Of a stretch of 64,000 nt of DNA, positions 24,201-34,402 are shown piece after piece (the stretch's first letter is position 1; each line of letters opens with the position of its first letter). Location: NCBI GenBank assembly GCA_013396915.1, contig VWZL01002002.1, positions 496,001-560,000 on the forward strand, given 5' to 3'. The notes below the pieces were generated by a model. The model was not told the DNA's origin, searched no databases, and was given only the letters and a program-made list of their open reading frames with translations. Position numbers and translations under genes: made by a program. Source of the DNA: Stercorarius parasiticus (taxonomy: Eukaryota > Chordata > Aves > Charadriiformes > Stercorariidae).

Positions 24201-27200
24201 TTACACTGTCATTTTATGTATTTCTGTGTTTTATACTACACGCTTGCAATTAAAAGAAAGAAAACATCTTTTTGTCCTCCAAGAGATGTTGGTTTATAGT
24301 CATCTTAGTCTTTGCATCATTCTGTCTGCTTGAAGTGTGCTAAGTAAAAGCTACTGTCTATTTATAGATGAGTGAAATAGGAATGTGTTGGCACAAGGTG
24401 GTGCAGAGCTTCACCTAACGCCTAGTCGAAAATGTCTGCTGATGGCCCATCAGTGGAAATAATGACACATTTTTACTTTAAACTGGATTATTTGGTTTTA
24501 CAGATCTATTTTAATGGAGAATTGACCGCCTTGGCAGCTACTGCTGTTATGGTGCCTGCATCAGCCACAGGACTGAATGTCTGTGGAAACAAGCACAAGG
24601 AATTGGTTAAAAGTAATAGCTTGCTTTTAATGTTCAGTAAAGAATACTATTACTACTTTATTTCTTGAGATGATCATGGATTTCATTCCTTTTCTTTTCA
24701 GATTTAAGGATATTTTTCTCTAGCATATAAAGACCTGTTCTTGAGAACTGCTGAATGGTTTATAGTAATGCTATAACTTCTCCCTCCAAATAAAGTGAAT
24801 GAGAATTGAATGTTAGTTAGCATTTGGTGAATGTGAAAAAGTTCTTCCCTTTTTATTTTAAGATCCTTTCAAATACACCACCTTCATTTGGTACATAATG
24901 TAAAAATGTTAAGATTATTTAGAATACAGGATATTGTTCATCACAGGCTGATCTTTTCTTTTAGGAAAATAAGTTTGTATTCTCAGTGACTGCTTTTCTG
25001 GCTCATTTGCTGTTTTCTTTCTCCTCTTCCATAGCCAGAGGGAGCAGCTGTTATAGCAAAAGCAACATCAGTAATTTCATAGGTTTTTAACCAAATAAGT
25101 CACAGCCTGCAGTAAGAGACAAAATTTGTAGCATTTTGTGGGAATTTGTTTATCGTCTAGCACATCGGTAGTTTTATCTTAATAATGGCTATTTTTGTGG
25201 GCTTTGATATAGGTAGATATTAGAAGGAATTCAGGGGGAGATTAAGACACCTAAATTTGTGGTTTATGTGGACTTTTAAATGTAGGTGGATTACGTCTCT
25301 AAATTCCCATTCTAGTCAACAGAGATGGAGTCACACTTAATCAATGGAGTTGAAGGAGCAATTCAGGTCACCATCTGTTGAGTGTCTACCTTAAGGCAAG
25401 CAGAAGTACCCGAGGCTTGACTGTTCTAATTAGGGTCTTACTTCAGTTACCCAAACATAGGCATCGCATGTCATTTTTGATAACCTAATGTATTTCACCT
25501 TGCCTCCAGATACTGCTTTAGAAAAATCCAGCTGTTCTACAGATCTTGTATCGGATATTCCAGTCCTGTGCAGGTGTCTCTGGCATATCCCAGAAGGTAC
25601 TAGAAGCACATTTATGCAGCTGTATTAAACCAATGATCTCTATTGACTATAATGGAAACCTGGACACAAAAAATTTTCATCTGCCTGTAGGTGGATATAG
25701 CTGAAGATGGTTGCCTGAAGTGCTGCTAAAATCAATGCAGATTTCCAAGAGGTAGTCAGTACTCTCAGAATGTAGAACATCTGTACAGTAAATATTTAAA
25801 TATGTATGTACATTTTTTTGAGATAGATATAGATATATTTCTTTGTAAAAAATTGGAAGATACCTGAGTCTAATGCTGATGCAGATTATCAATTGCAGTG
25901 CTGAGAGGTGGGCCACTTCCAGGAGTCTACAGGCTGCGTCAGCTTCACTTTCATTGGGGTTCATCTGACGACCATGGCTCTGAGCATGTTGTGAATGGAG
26001 TGAGATATGCGGGAGAGGTAAGACTCACCACTTTTTACTTTAAAATAGGGTGTAAAGTAACATTGGTCATTATCATGTGGGACAAAATTTGTCATTTGTC
26101 TACTTTTCAAGGAGTTCTTTCTATTTATTTGTCTGTGACATTTTCTTCTTACTCCCATCAATCCTTACAAATGTGAATCAGGTTGAAGTAATTCTTGCAG
26201 CAGCAGAATAGAAAAATACTATGTGAAACAAAAGTTTCCATGTTCTCAAACCAATGTGACTTGAAACATAGGACAGCATGACTGAATTACTGAGAAGCAG
26301 TGCAAACTTACTAAAATAGTATTCTGAAAGTATAGTATTATAGCAGAAGTATAAAATTGTAGCAACAGAAAGGAGGAAGCATGTGGTACCTTGATTTTCT
26401 ACCACTATAGGATTGTAAGGGAAGATGAGAACTGTAGACTAATAATATATGGAGCTTGCATTCATATGGATTCTGTGCTAGAATTGCTGTAATTTGAAAG
26501 TCAAACGGAAATTAATCATGTATCAGTAGGTGACTTCTGAACTGCATGTTCCACCTACTTACTTAAGCATCTTATCTGTGTTCTTCAGCTTTCAGATAAG
26601 ATTTCTGTTCTTTTTTGCAATTTCCGTATTAAGATGTTTAGTTTATTTTAATGCAAATACAAGTCTAAATGGCAGTATATGTCTGATGTAACTCATACAC
26701 GAATTGCTGTCCCTTTTTTCTTTTTCTTTTTTGAAGGCCTGGCCCTTATTCTTTGTTGCCCCAAACTCTCCCATGTATATGCAGAATTCTAAATTCAGCA
26801 TCTGATGGCTTGTTATTCAATAATGGATTATTTTTTAGCATGTTTTTCTTTGTTTCCAGCTACATTTGTTACACTGGAATCCCAACTACAGTAATTACCT
26901 TGATGCTGTGAGAAGAACTGATGGAATAGCTGTTTTGGCCATATTTTTGCAAGTAAGTAGAAACACGCAACCCTTCTTTGTACTGCTAGCATGGAGTTTT
27001 CTATTCTTACAGGGTTAAAAAAGCAAAACCCTTTGAATTTGTTCTCTAGGGATCGTACCACATTGAAGGGCTTGACTTTCAGTAATGCATGCTTTTCAAG
27101 TTATAGAGCATGAGTCATGTTATTTCACATTACAGACGCTTGTCCCAGCAGCTATTGTGTCACTATGTGGTGGGTGGAAGCTGTAAATCCAGATGTATTT

Positions 27201-30200
27201 GCCCCTGTTCTGGGGACACGATGTCAGTAGTGGCCCTCTGACCAATGGCAGTCAGCTGTCTTCTGTGATAATCATTGACTGATTTCAAGGACAGATACCA
27301 CTCCTAGGCTTTTCATGAATTTTCTCCCAGGCAAAACTAACTCACCAACAACACATATAACTCATTCTTTTTTAAAATCCTTTTTTGGGCACGCAGTCTA
27401 AGCCTGAAATATTGGCCTTTGCTCTCTCTTGTTTAGTAATATTCACTAGAGACAGAAAGATGGACATCCGTGTTGAGATCAGCAATTGCAAACAGTAGAT
27501 CTGACCATGAAACCTGGATTTTAAACTAGAATGAAACTTTTTCCAAATTCTGTACTTGTGTCTGAAGAGTTGTTTATCTTTGTTAGGCTAAAATTCAGTG
27601 TCAACAGGAATAGTTGTGTTGTGAAATAACTTGTGATGCTGAGTTTCTGAACTGATATAACTTCCTCATTTGGATCGTAATGTCTGTTGGGGTACAGACA
27701 GAAGGTACAGACAGAAGACATAGCTTACTAAGCTGGTAGGGGTGACAGGTTGGGTTAATGCATTGTAGTTGATATATATTTAGATGCTCATATAATAAAA
27801 TAGGATAAAGAAGAAAATTGTTTAGCTCATGCTTTCTTCTTTACAGGTAGGGAAAACTCCCAAACCAGAGATGAAAAGAATTCTCGAAGAAATAAATGGT
27901 ATCAAAACAAAGGTAACGATGTTGGGCTTTTCATTGTAGGGAGATAGCTGCAAATTCTCAGGACAAGAAAAAATCAAGAGGCGTGACTTTCCAGTTTTCA
28001 AATTCTGTTCTGCGACATTGCCAGAATATAAAACCATGGGTTTTTTCTCCTTAACAAGAAAAGTCCTTTCTTCCATTTACACATGAGCCTTCTTTGGCTG
28101 TAGAGGGCCTTACGATTTTGAGAAATGAGAGTCATCTCGCTAAACTTCACTCACCTAAAAATTAGGCATGAAGTCTTGTTCCTTCAGTGGTCAGTGATAA
28201 AAGAAGAGCACGTTTAGACCTTTCAGTTTTGAAATTTGCTGCTTTATGGACCTCGGAAATGCCACTGACTAGACACCTATGTCTCAGATAACATTACATG
28301 ACAAGAATCTCACCATCAATATACGGTTCATAGGCTGTCTTGTTTGTTATTAGCACAAATATTATAAACCTAGAGTACCTGTCTCACTTCACTATATGGT
28401 GACCTAATCCAATATTCAGTAGATAGGCAGAATTTCCCTAAGAAAGGAGGCCAGAAGGAGGAGTATTGTATTTCTGCACAGAAGTGAGTGAAGCACATTG
28501 GTAACTGGACGTCACTTCACATGAGTTAGCTCAGGTACAAGAAGTAGCATTATGGGGTTGTATGATGTGTCGTGCTTCTTGGGGCCCATCTGTGAGGGTC
28601 ATTCAGTCCACTTACCTTTACACTGCATCACTATGTATTGTGTAGATATGTGCTTAGTTTCCTTAGTTTGTACCTTTGAAGTATCGGAGTCACTCTCTGT
28701 TTCTTAAAATACCAGAGCTGCATCTTTACCTAATCTTGACTACAGCTGTTGAAGAGTTTTCTGTTATGTTTTCTTTCAGGGGAAAGCAGCTCCTTTTCCC
28801 AACTTTGATCCTTCAATTCTTTTCCCGAAATCTCATGACTACTGGACATACCATGGGTCTTTCACTACTCCACCTTGCGAAGAGTGCATCACCTGGATTA
28901 TTCTTAGAGAACCTATCATAGTCAGCTCAGACCAGGTAAACTTCAAATAGATGCTATTTTACCCACTTCTTAGTTACATGCCATAACCTGATCTTATTCT
29001 TTTGACAAGGAAAATGCTTATTGGATTCTGTGAGAAATTGCATAATTAAAAGGACAGTGAAGAACTGAATGCCTTAGACTATAACTGAATACCTTGGGAC
29101 TCCACAGGGAACCTGTAAAATCTTCAAAGAACTGCAGTCTACAACCAATCAACTTACTAGACACGCATCTTTATCTGTCTCTGCATGACTTCTACATTAA
29201 CTAATTGGGCAGAGATTATGACCTTCTCTACTTGGAACTGCTCATTTTTTCGTAGCCCATGTCAGGCATCATGGTGGTTCATATCCACAGACAACAGAGA
29301 GCTTTATAAATCAGTAAAATCATATAAATCACAGTGTAGATGGCAAGAGTTTATAGCAGTTTGGAGTGTGACACAGCAAGCAGGAGTTACTATGTATAAG
29401 AGTTCTTGCTCCCTTGGGCAAGAGACCTCTTGCAACATCAACTGAAGGAAAGAGTATTCTCTTTTTGTTTCCCAATCCCTGTGTTCCCACAGTATTAACT
29501 CTTCCTAGTAGGAAAGGATGGAGCTGGATGTGGGTCATACCTTTTATTTTACACAGAGCTCAAAACGCTGCATTACACCAAGAGCCCATGTAGGAAATCT
29601 CAAGCCATTAACTTATATTCTTCTGCAAGCGTTTAAATTAGAATATTCACACATTTAGCTAAAGCTTGTGTTAGGTTTGCACCAACAACTTTGATCATGC
29701 AGGATTTTTTCAACAATTTATATTGTGTCAAGCTTCCTCATATAAAGTGTTCATTGCTTATCATGATGAATGTTTGAGAGTAATTACTGGGAAAATTATG
29801 AAATGAAGCTGATGTAAAAAAGTGACCACCTGCAATGAAATGCAGTGGGACCTTCAGGTACCTTAACTGCATTGTACACTGAATGAAGCAGGAGTCTAGT
29901 GTTCTCACCTAGTGCAGCTGAGCATTTCCAACTCTTCAACATTCTGCTTTGCAAATGTGTCTCTTATAGCATGCTTCTTTCAAAAACATCTTTTATCAGA
30001 ATGCAAATTCAGTGGGATTGGTGATTCTGTCTGCCCCACCTTTTAGATGGCATCACATAACCAAGAAGATTATGGAAGTGTTGTGTCAGGTGCTTGATAC
30101 CCATGTTTGTAGAAGGTATACCAGCAAAATTTTCACAAACAGGAGCAGCATAAGATAACTATAATTTCTTGTTAATTTGAAAGCCTTCTCTGGTCACTTA

Positions 30201-33200
30201 CCACAAAGAAGTATTTCTTGTTAATCCGTATTCCGTGCCAGTCCCATTTATAGAAATTTAAAGGCCCTCTTTCATCACATTTCAGCCTATGATTCTACTC
30301 GTACTACACAAGTCAGTTTTCTTATCTGAGATTATTCCTCTGCTCAGCGGACTATAATGATACAATAATCACAAATTTCACAACTCCAGGAGAGTGAGAA
30401 CATGAACGTTAATCAAGTGACTGATATACTACGTAGATATTTGTAGAAACATAACTTTTCATTTTTGGTTCTCAAGGTGATAAGGTGTTTCGTTGTATTG
30501 ATTTTCTAGTACTTTGTATTTATATGGCTCTTTATCTTTTAAAGAATAGAACTCAGGTATGATGGGAACCTTAGCTGGCAAGAGATGAAATATGGTAATG
30601 TATTCGTATAATTTACAGCTTAATTTTCACAGCTTATTGAATTGATCTGCCTCCTGTTTCCTTGCCCATCTGAAAATTAAAATATGTGGGCTGTTTTGAA
30701 GCTGGTACTTGTGTGAAAAATACAAATATGGTTTGACTGGTTTCCACAAAATAAATCTATCTAAATACAGAAGGTCAACTACAGATTTTTTTGGGAAAAG
30801 TGTAGTCATTACTGAGTATCTCTGATTTAAAATGTGTTTTTAAAGGAATAACTAATCACATCATTGAACCAGCTTCATGAAAAGATTTTTTTTTTATCAC
30901 TGCTGTATTTGGGTCATGGCCTTTTTTTCACCTTATCTAAAGTTAGTGAGTTTTGGGAAGCATAGAGACTGTCCTCTAACTGGCCCTACTGTAGGAAAAA
31001 TGGAGCATTTGAAGTAAAAAGGAAATTACTACATATAGATGGGACGTTGGCTCTTATCCTGAGATAACTGCTTTTCAGGCAGAACTGGCAGCGTATGTGA
31101 GGTACTCTATACAAATGCAACAGAAAGACTTTCCTCACTCCAGAGTGTTTGCAGTCTAAATAATGTATTCATAAAAGAGGATTGTGTTACCAATTATTTC
31201 TAATCCTAGAAAGTGTACTACCATGGCAGCCTCATTAATAGTAATTATTTTCAGTGCATATGCATTTACAGTGGATCGCTTGGGTGCTTTTGCAGCCAGA
31301 TGGTAATAGTATGTTAACCACAAGGATAAGTGCAGTCGCTGCGAATCAGTACTCTACAGGAAAAATCAATTCACCAGAAATCCCAGTGATATGTAGAGTG
31401 GGTGGCCTAGCTGCTCAGATTACTTTTATTGAAATGATAGGAATTTAGCTGTGGAGTAACTCTATCCCATTGCAGACTATTTTTTTCACTTTTATGTACT
31501 GAGAGAGTTGGGGTTGTTCAGTCTGGAGAAAAGAAGGCTCCGAGGAGACCTTATAGTGGCCTACCAGTATCTTAAGGGGGCCTACAAGAAAGCTGGTGAG
31601 GGACTCTTTAGGATGTCGGGTAATGGTAGGACTAGAGGGAATGGATTAAAACTAGAGATGGGTCAATTCAGACTGGACATTAGGAAGAAGTTCTTCACCA
31701 TGAGGGTGGTGAGACACTGGAACAGGTTGCCCAGAGAGGTGGTGGAAGCCCCATCCCTGGAAGTTTTTAAGGCCAGGCTGGATGGGGCTCTGAGCAACCT
31801 GATCTAATGGGAGATGTCCCTGCCCATGGCAGGGGGTTGGAACTAGATGATCTTTAAGGTCCCTTCCAACCCTAACAGTTCTATGATTCTATGATTCCAT
31901 GTAGCTATAGCCTGAATATATGCGTCCTTTTTTTTTCACCGAGTAGGGCAGATCTTCCACAAATAATAATAAAAACCAGCAATCTCTTCTCTTAACAGTA
32001 CTTTATCAGTATTAAAAAAATTGATGAACTGTTCTCATTTCCTACTGTTCCCATACAAATTACTCCTCATCTGAAATCTGAAATTTAATTTCAGATGCGT
32101 ACTATACTGGTTATAAATATGACCTCATCATTGTTCAGGCAGACAGAGATAGCTGGCTCTTCTGAGCTGTGTAGTGAAGAGCAATGTTGAGAAGCCTGAG
32201 CTAGCTCAGTCCATAAACTGGAATTACTATCGTCACAGTGAACCCAGCTTTTACAGCCCACACAGAAGTTTTGCTTCTGTTGGACTTGAACTCTGTACTG
32301 TAAAAGGTAGATATATCAGCGTATTGAAGCTAGTTGAGAACAAAGTTGATGCGTGCCATGCGTGGGGCTACATTTTCAAGGGAAAATGTATGCATCCTTT
32401 TCATGGGAAGCCATTCAAACAGGGAAGTGCCAAGTGTCTGAATCACAGGGTGTATGCTTTCTGACTAACGTTGTGCATGGCAGTGACCACAAATGAACAT
32501 AATGTATCTGTAAGTGGGTATATGTGTTGCATCCTTTGAAAATCAGAACGCAATACAGGAAGAACATTATACAGTTTTTAAGAGTATGGGCAGAACTCTT
32601 CTTATGGCATCTGTCAAAAAACCATACCTTGGTTAAAAAAACATTGCCAAGGTGAGTCAAGCTGCAGACCCTGTTTACAAACAGTTTAAAACTGGGACCA
32701 AGTCATTATCCAGAGTTACATTTCTGTTATTGATAATGGACTTTTTTGTGTGACTGCAGCAGAACATATCCTTACACCTTGCCATTGCAGAGGCTTCTTA
32801 ACAATCAGATACTAAGGCAGGGTTAGAGTAGGAGGGGTTTATTAGGGCATAGCACAGACTGTTCCATTTGCATTTTCTGAGGACGTCCTGCAGCTTCTGT
32901 GGCTATACACAGTTCTGTAGACATAAATGACAGTACTTTTCACAATTCTGTTCAGCTAGGACCCATTTTTTCCGTCTTGACTATTTCTAATAATATTACT
33001 GCTAGGAAAAGAACATAAGTACAGTTCTTGTGGTGATGGGGTGAAGGACATCTTGACAACTTTGAAGGACGCTTTCTCCCCAGCTGGACCAGCCTTCTTG
33101 GTTTAATTGTTGGGCTGTGGATTTGATCCCAAGGGATTTCCATCAGGACACTTTGATTTTTGCTCTCCTGCAGATGGCGAAGCTCCGCAGCCTATCCAAG

Positions 33201-33293
33201 AATGCCGAGAATGAACCTGATCTCCCCCTGGTTGATAACTGGCGCCCGACTCAGCCTCGGTATTTCAGGATGGTGAGCGCATCATTCCTCTAG
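18236..33293 (+). CDS. CA3: Carbonic anhydrase III-like, cytosolic (7 exons, 265 aa)
   Basis: Zinc enzyme that interconverts CO2 and bicarbonate in the cytosol. Joining 18236-18281, 19342-19539, 25899-26017, 26860-26952, 27847-27912, 28780-28935 and 33174-33293 gives one 265-residue frame ending in TAG. All junctions are GT-AG, and the internal exon sizes (198, 119, 93, 66, 156) fit the alpha-CA family. Zinc ligands are His98 and His100 (in LHFHWG) and His123 (in ELHLLHW). Glu110 and Thr203 complete the Thr/Glu network. Lys68, Arg71 and Phe202 correspond to CA2 positions 64, 67 and 198, where the K/R/F set is the CA3 hallmark. Family knowledge links that set to low CO2-hydrase activity and abundance in muscle. 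There is no signal peptide or membrane segment. The start has a good Kozak context (CCACCATG) and adds about five residues over mammalian CA3. Orthology is inferred from residues recalled, not from a tree; a bird-specific CA3-like paralogue is the main alternative. Confidence 0.93.
18757..18858 (-). mobile_element. CR1 3' end fragment in intron 1
   Basis: AATGGTTTGGGTTGGAAGGG, then GATCATCTAGTTCC and CCACTAGACCAGGTTGCT, is the complement of the CR1 tail. The terminal AGAATCATAG part is missing. It is antisense to the host gene. Confidence 0.85.
19152..19223 (+). mobile_element. CR1 terminal tail in intron 1, sense
   Basis: GGTTGGACTCGATGATCTCG ... TTCCAACC ... GATTCTGTGATTCTATGATT is the last ~70 bp of a CR1 with its 8-mer tail. 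Its orientation is opposite to the fragment at 18757-18858. It ends about 120 bp before exon 2. Confidence 0.85.
19342..19539 (+). CDS. CA3: CA3-like exon 2
   Basis: The acceptor is TTTTCTAG and the donor GTTAGT. The exon is 198 bp, the family's standard size for exon 2. It encodes GPDQW through FDDSFDRS, including QSPIEI and the segment [12 protein letters not shown], which holds Lys68 and Arg71 (CA2 positions 64 and 67). Intron 1 before it is 1,060 bp. Confidence 0.95.
25899..26017 (+). CDS. CA3: CA3-like exon 3 (first two zinc histidines)
   Basis: The acceptor is AATTGCAG and the donor GTAAGA. The exon is 119 bp, the standard size. It encodes VLRGGPLPG...[19 protein letters not shown], with zinc ligands His98 and His100 and the gatekeeper Glu110. 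It follows the longest intron (6,359 bp). Confidence 0.95.
26860..26952 (+). CDS. CA3: CA3-like exon 4 (third zinc histidine)
   Basis: The acceptor is TGTTTCCAG and the donor GTAAGT. The exon is 93 bp. It completes the ELHLLHWNP motif with zinc ligand His123 and runs to [11 protein letters not shown]. It starts on a codon boundary. Confidence 0.95.
27847..27912 (+). CDS. CA3: CA3-like exon 5
   Basis: The acceptor is TCTTTACAG and the donor GTAACG. The exon is 66 bp and in phase 0 at both ends. It encodes [20 protein letters not shown] and then TK, the usual variable surface segment of the family. Confidence 0.93.
28780..28935 (+). CDS. CA3: CA3-like exon 6 (Phe198 and Thr199 region)
   Basis: The acceptor is TTCTTTCAG and the donor GTAAAC. 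The exon is 156 bp. It encodes [11 protein letters not shown] through VSSDQ and contains the active-site stretch [13 protein letters not shown]. Phe202 corresponds to Phe198 of CA3; most active CA isozymes have Leu there. Thr203 is the proton-shuttle partner of the zinc-bound water, and Trp213 lines the pocket. Confidence 0.95.
31503..31904 (+). mobile_element. CR1 3' end in intron 6, sense
   Basis: A 5'-truncated CR1 of about 400 bp. The open stretch 31508-31807 translates to [20 protein letters not shown] ... [14 protein letters not shown], the C-terminus of CR1 ORF2. It then runs through a short 3' UTR (AGATGATCTTTAAGGTCCC) and ends in TTCTATGATTCTATGATTCC. It lies in the same orientation as the carbonic anhydrase gene, deep in a 4.2-kb intron. 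Confidence 0.95.
33174..33293 (+). CDS. CA3: CA3-like exon 7 (C-terminus and stop)
   Basis: The acceptor is CTCTCCTGCAG. The exon encodes MAKLRSL through NWRPTQPR and ends in [12 protein letters not shown], matching the family ending (-RV-R-ASF-). It follows a 4,238-bp intron. Confidence 0.95.
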   Translation: MAKLRSLSKNAENEPDLPLVDNWRPTQPRYFRMVSASFL

Positions 33294-34361
33294 GACCTGG
33301 CTCGGGTTGGGTATCCCTGAGTGCGACGACCTCTAGAACTAAGAGATGGTTTTGCTTTGTGTCCTCTGTTGCATTTAGGCAGAACTCAAGCTGTAGGTCT
33401 AAAGGCTGAAATTTTGAATCGTGAAATGGGAATTTCACTTTCAGAAGATAACATTTACTTAGGCAAATCCTATCATTAAAGTAGAAGTAGAGAATCTGTT
33501 TTTCTCTTCATAACTTCTTTAACATTAGCTTTTGTTCATAGTACAAAGGAAGAAAGAAGATACTACTAACAACTGCAAGACCATTTCCTATTGCCCACAT
33601 GTCCCTTGATGCTTGCCTTTTTCCATGCTAAAGAGGTTGCGGTTAAGAGAAGTAACTGTTTTCAGCATAAAACCTTATTTTTCGTAGTTGTTTTTAGCAT
33701 TATCCATATCCTGCTCTGAGCTGCACCAGTTAATGCAAAAGGCATTCTTGGAAATAAATGAGATCACTCTTTTGGTATTTGATACTCACATAACATATGA
33801 AAAGACAGAAAATTGCTTCATTACCATTGATAAAGAACTAAGCTTTTAGCTTCTCAGAACGATGGACAGGTGAAACAGAGGTCTATTCTGAAAATTGTAT
33901 TCGCTGAGTTATATGAAGTTAAAACTATGGAATGGGGGAAGAGCTGTTTCTGTTTGTGTCACAAGTGGTTGTCCATATTAAAAGACTGATTTGCATTTTA
34001 ATGTCGCAGCAATGAAAATGTCATGGATTTTGAGAACTTGCTCTTCCTATCCTGAATATATATTTTCTCCACGTATGTAAGTGGCTTTTCTGTGTAAAAA
34101 GGTGTTAAGACAGCAAGAGTTCTTAATCTTTTTAGTAGTTTTTTTCTGAGGCAGATTCTCACTTCATGTGCAAATAATTGATCCTGCCGTCAATGAGATT
34201 TGTGCGTAAATATCTGAAATCACAGTTTGACCCTCCTAATCAAAATGCAGTTGACCAGGGTGTTCTTGTCCCTTCTTTTGGCATAAAGAACAATGAAACG
34301 GAATTCTAAGTTATACTTGAAATAACAGTATTTCTGCATCAAAAACTCCAACAATAATAAA
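33294..34361 (+). other. Probable 3' UTR of the CA3-like gene
   Basis: This A+T-rich stretch follows the stop codon and contains two AATAAA hexamers, at 33753-33758 and 34356-34361. The second is followed within about 20-40 bases by a T/GT-rich stretch (34378-34402), as expected of a cleavage region. It would give a 3' UTR of about 1.1 kb. Which site is used cannot be decided from sequence alone. Confidence 0.5.
34356..34361 (+). terminator. Candidate polyadenylation signal AATAAA
   Basis: Canonical hexamer followed by a T-rich and GT-containing region. A weaker alternative lies at 33753-33758. Confidence 0.4.
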
Positions 34362-34402
34362 TACATTTACTTAAGAATTTTTGTTCTGTATGTTTTTTTC
34401 CA

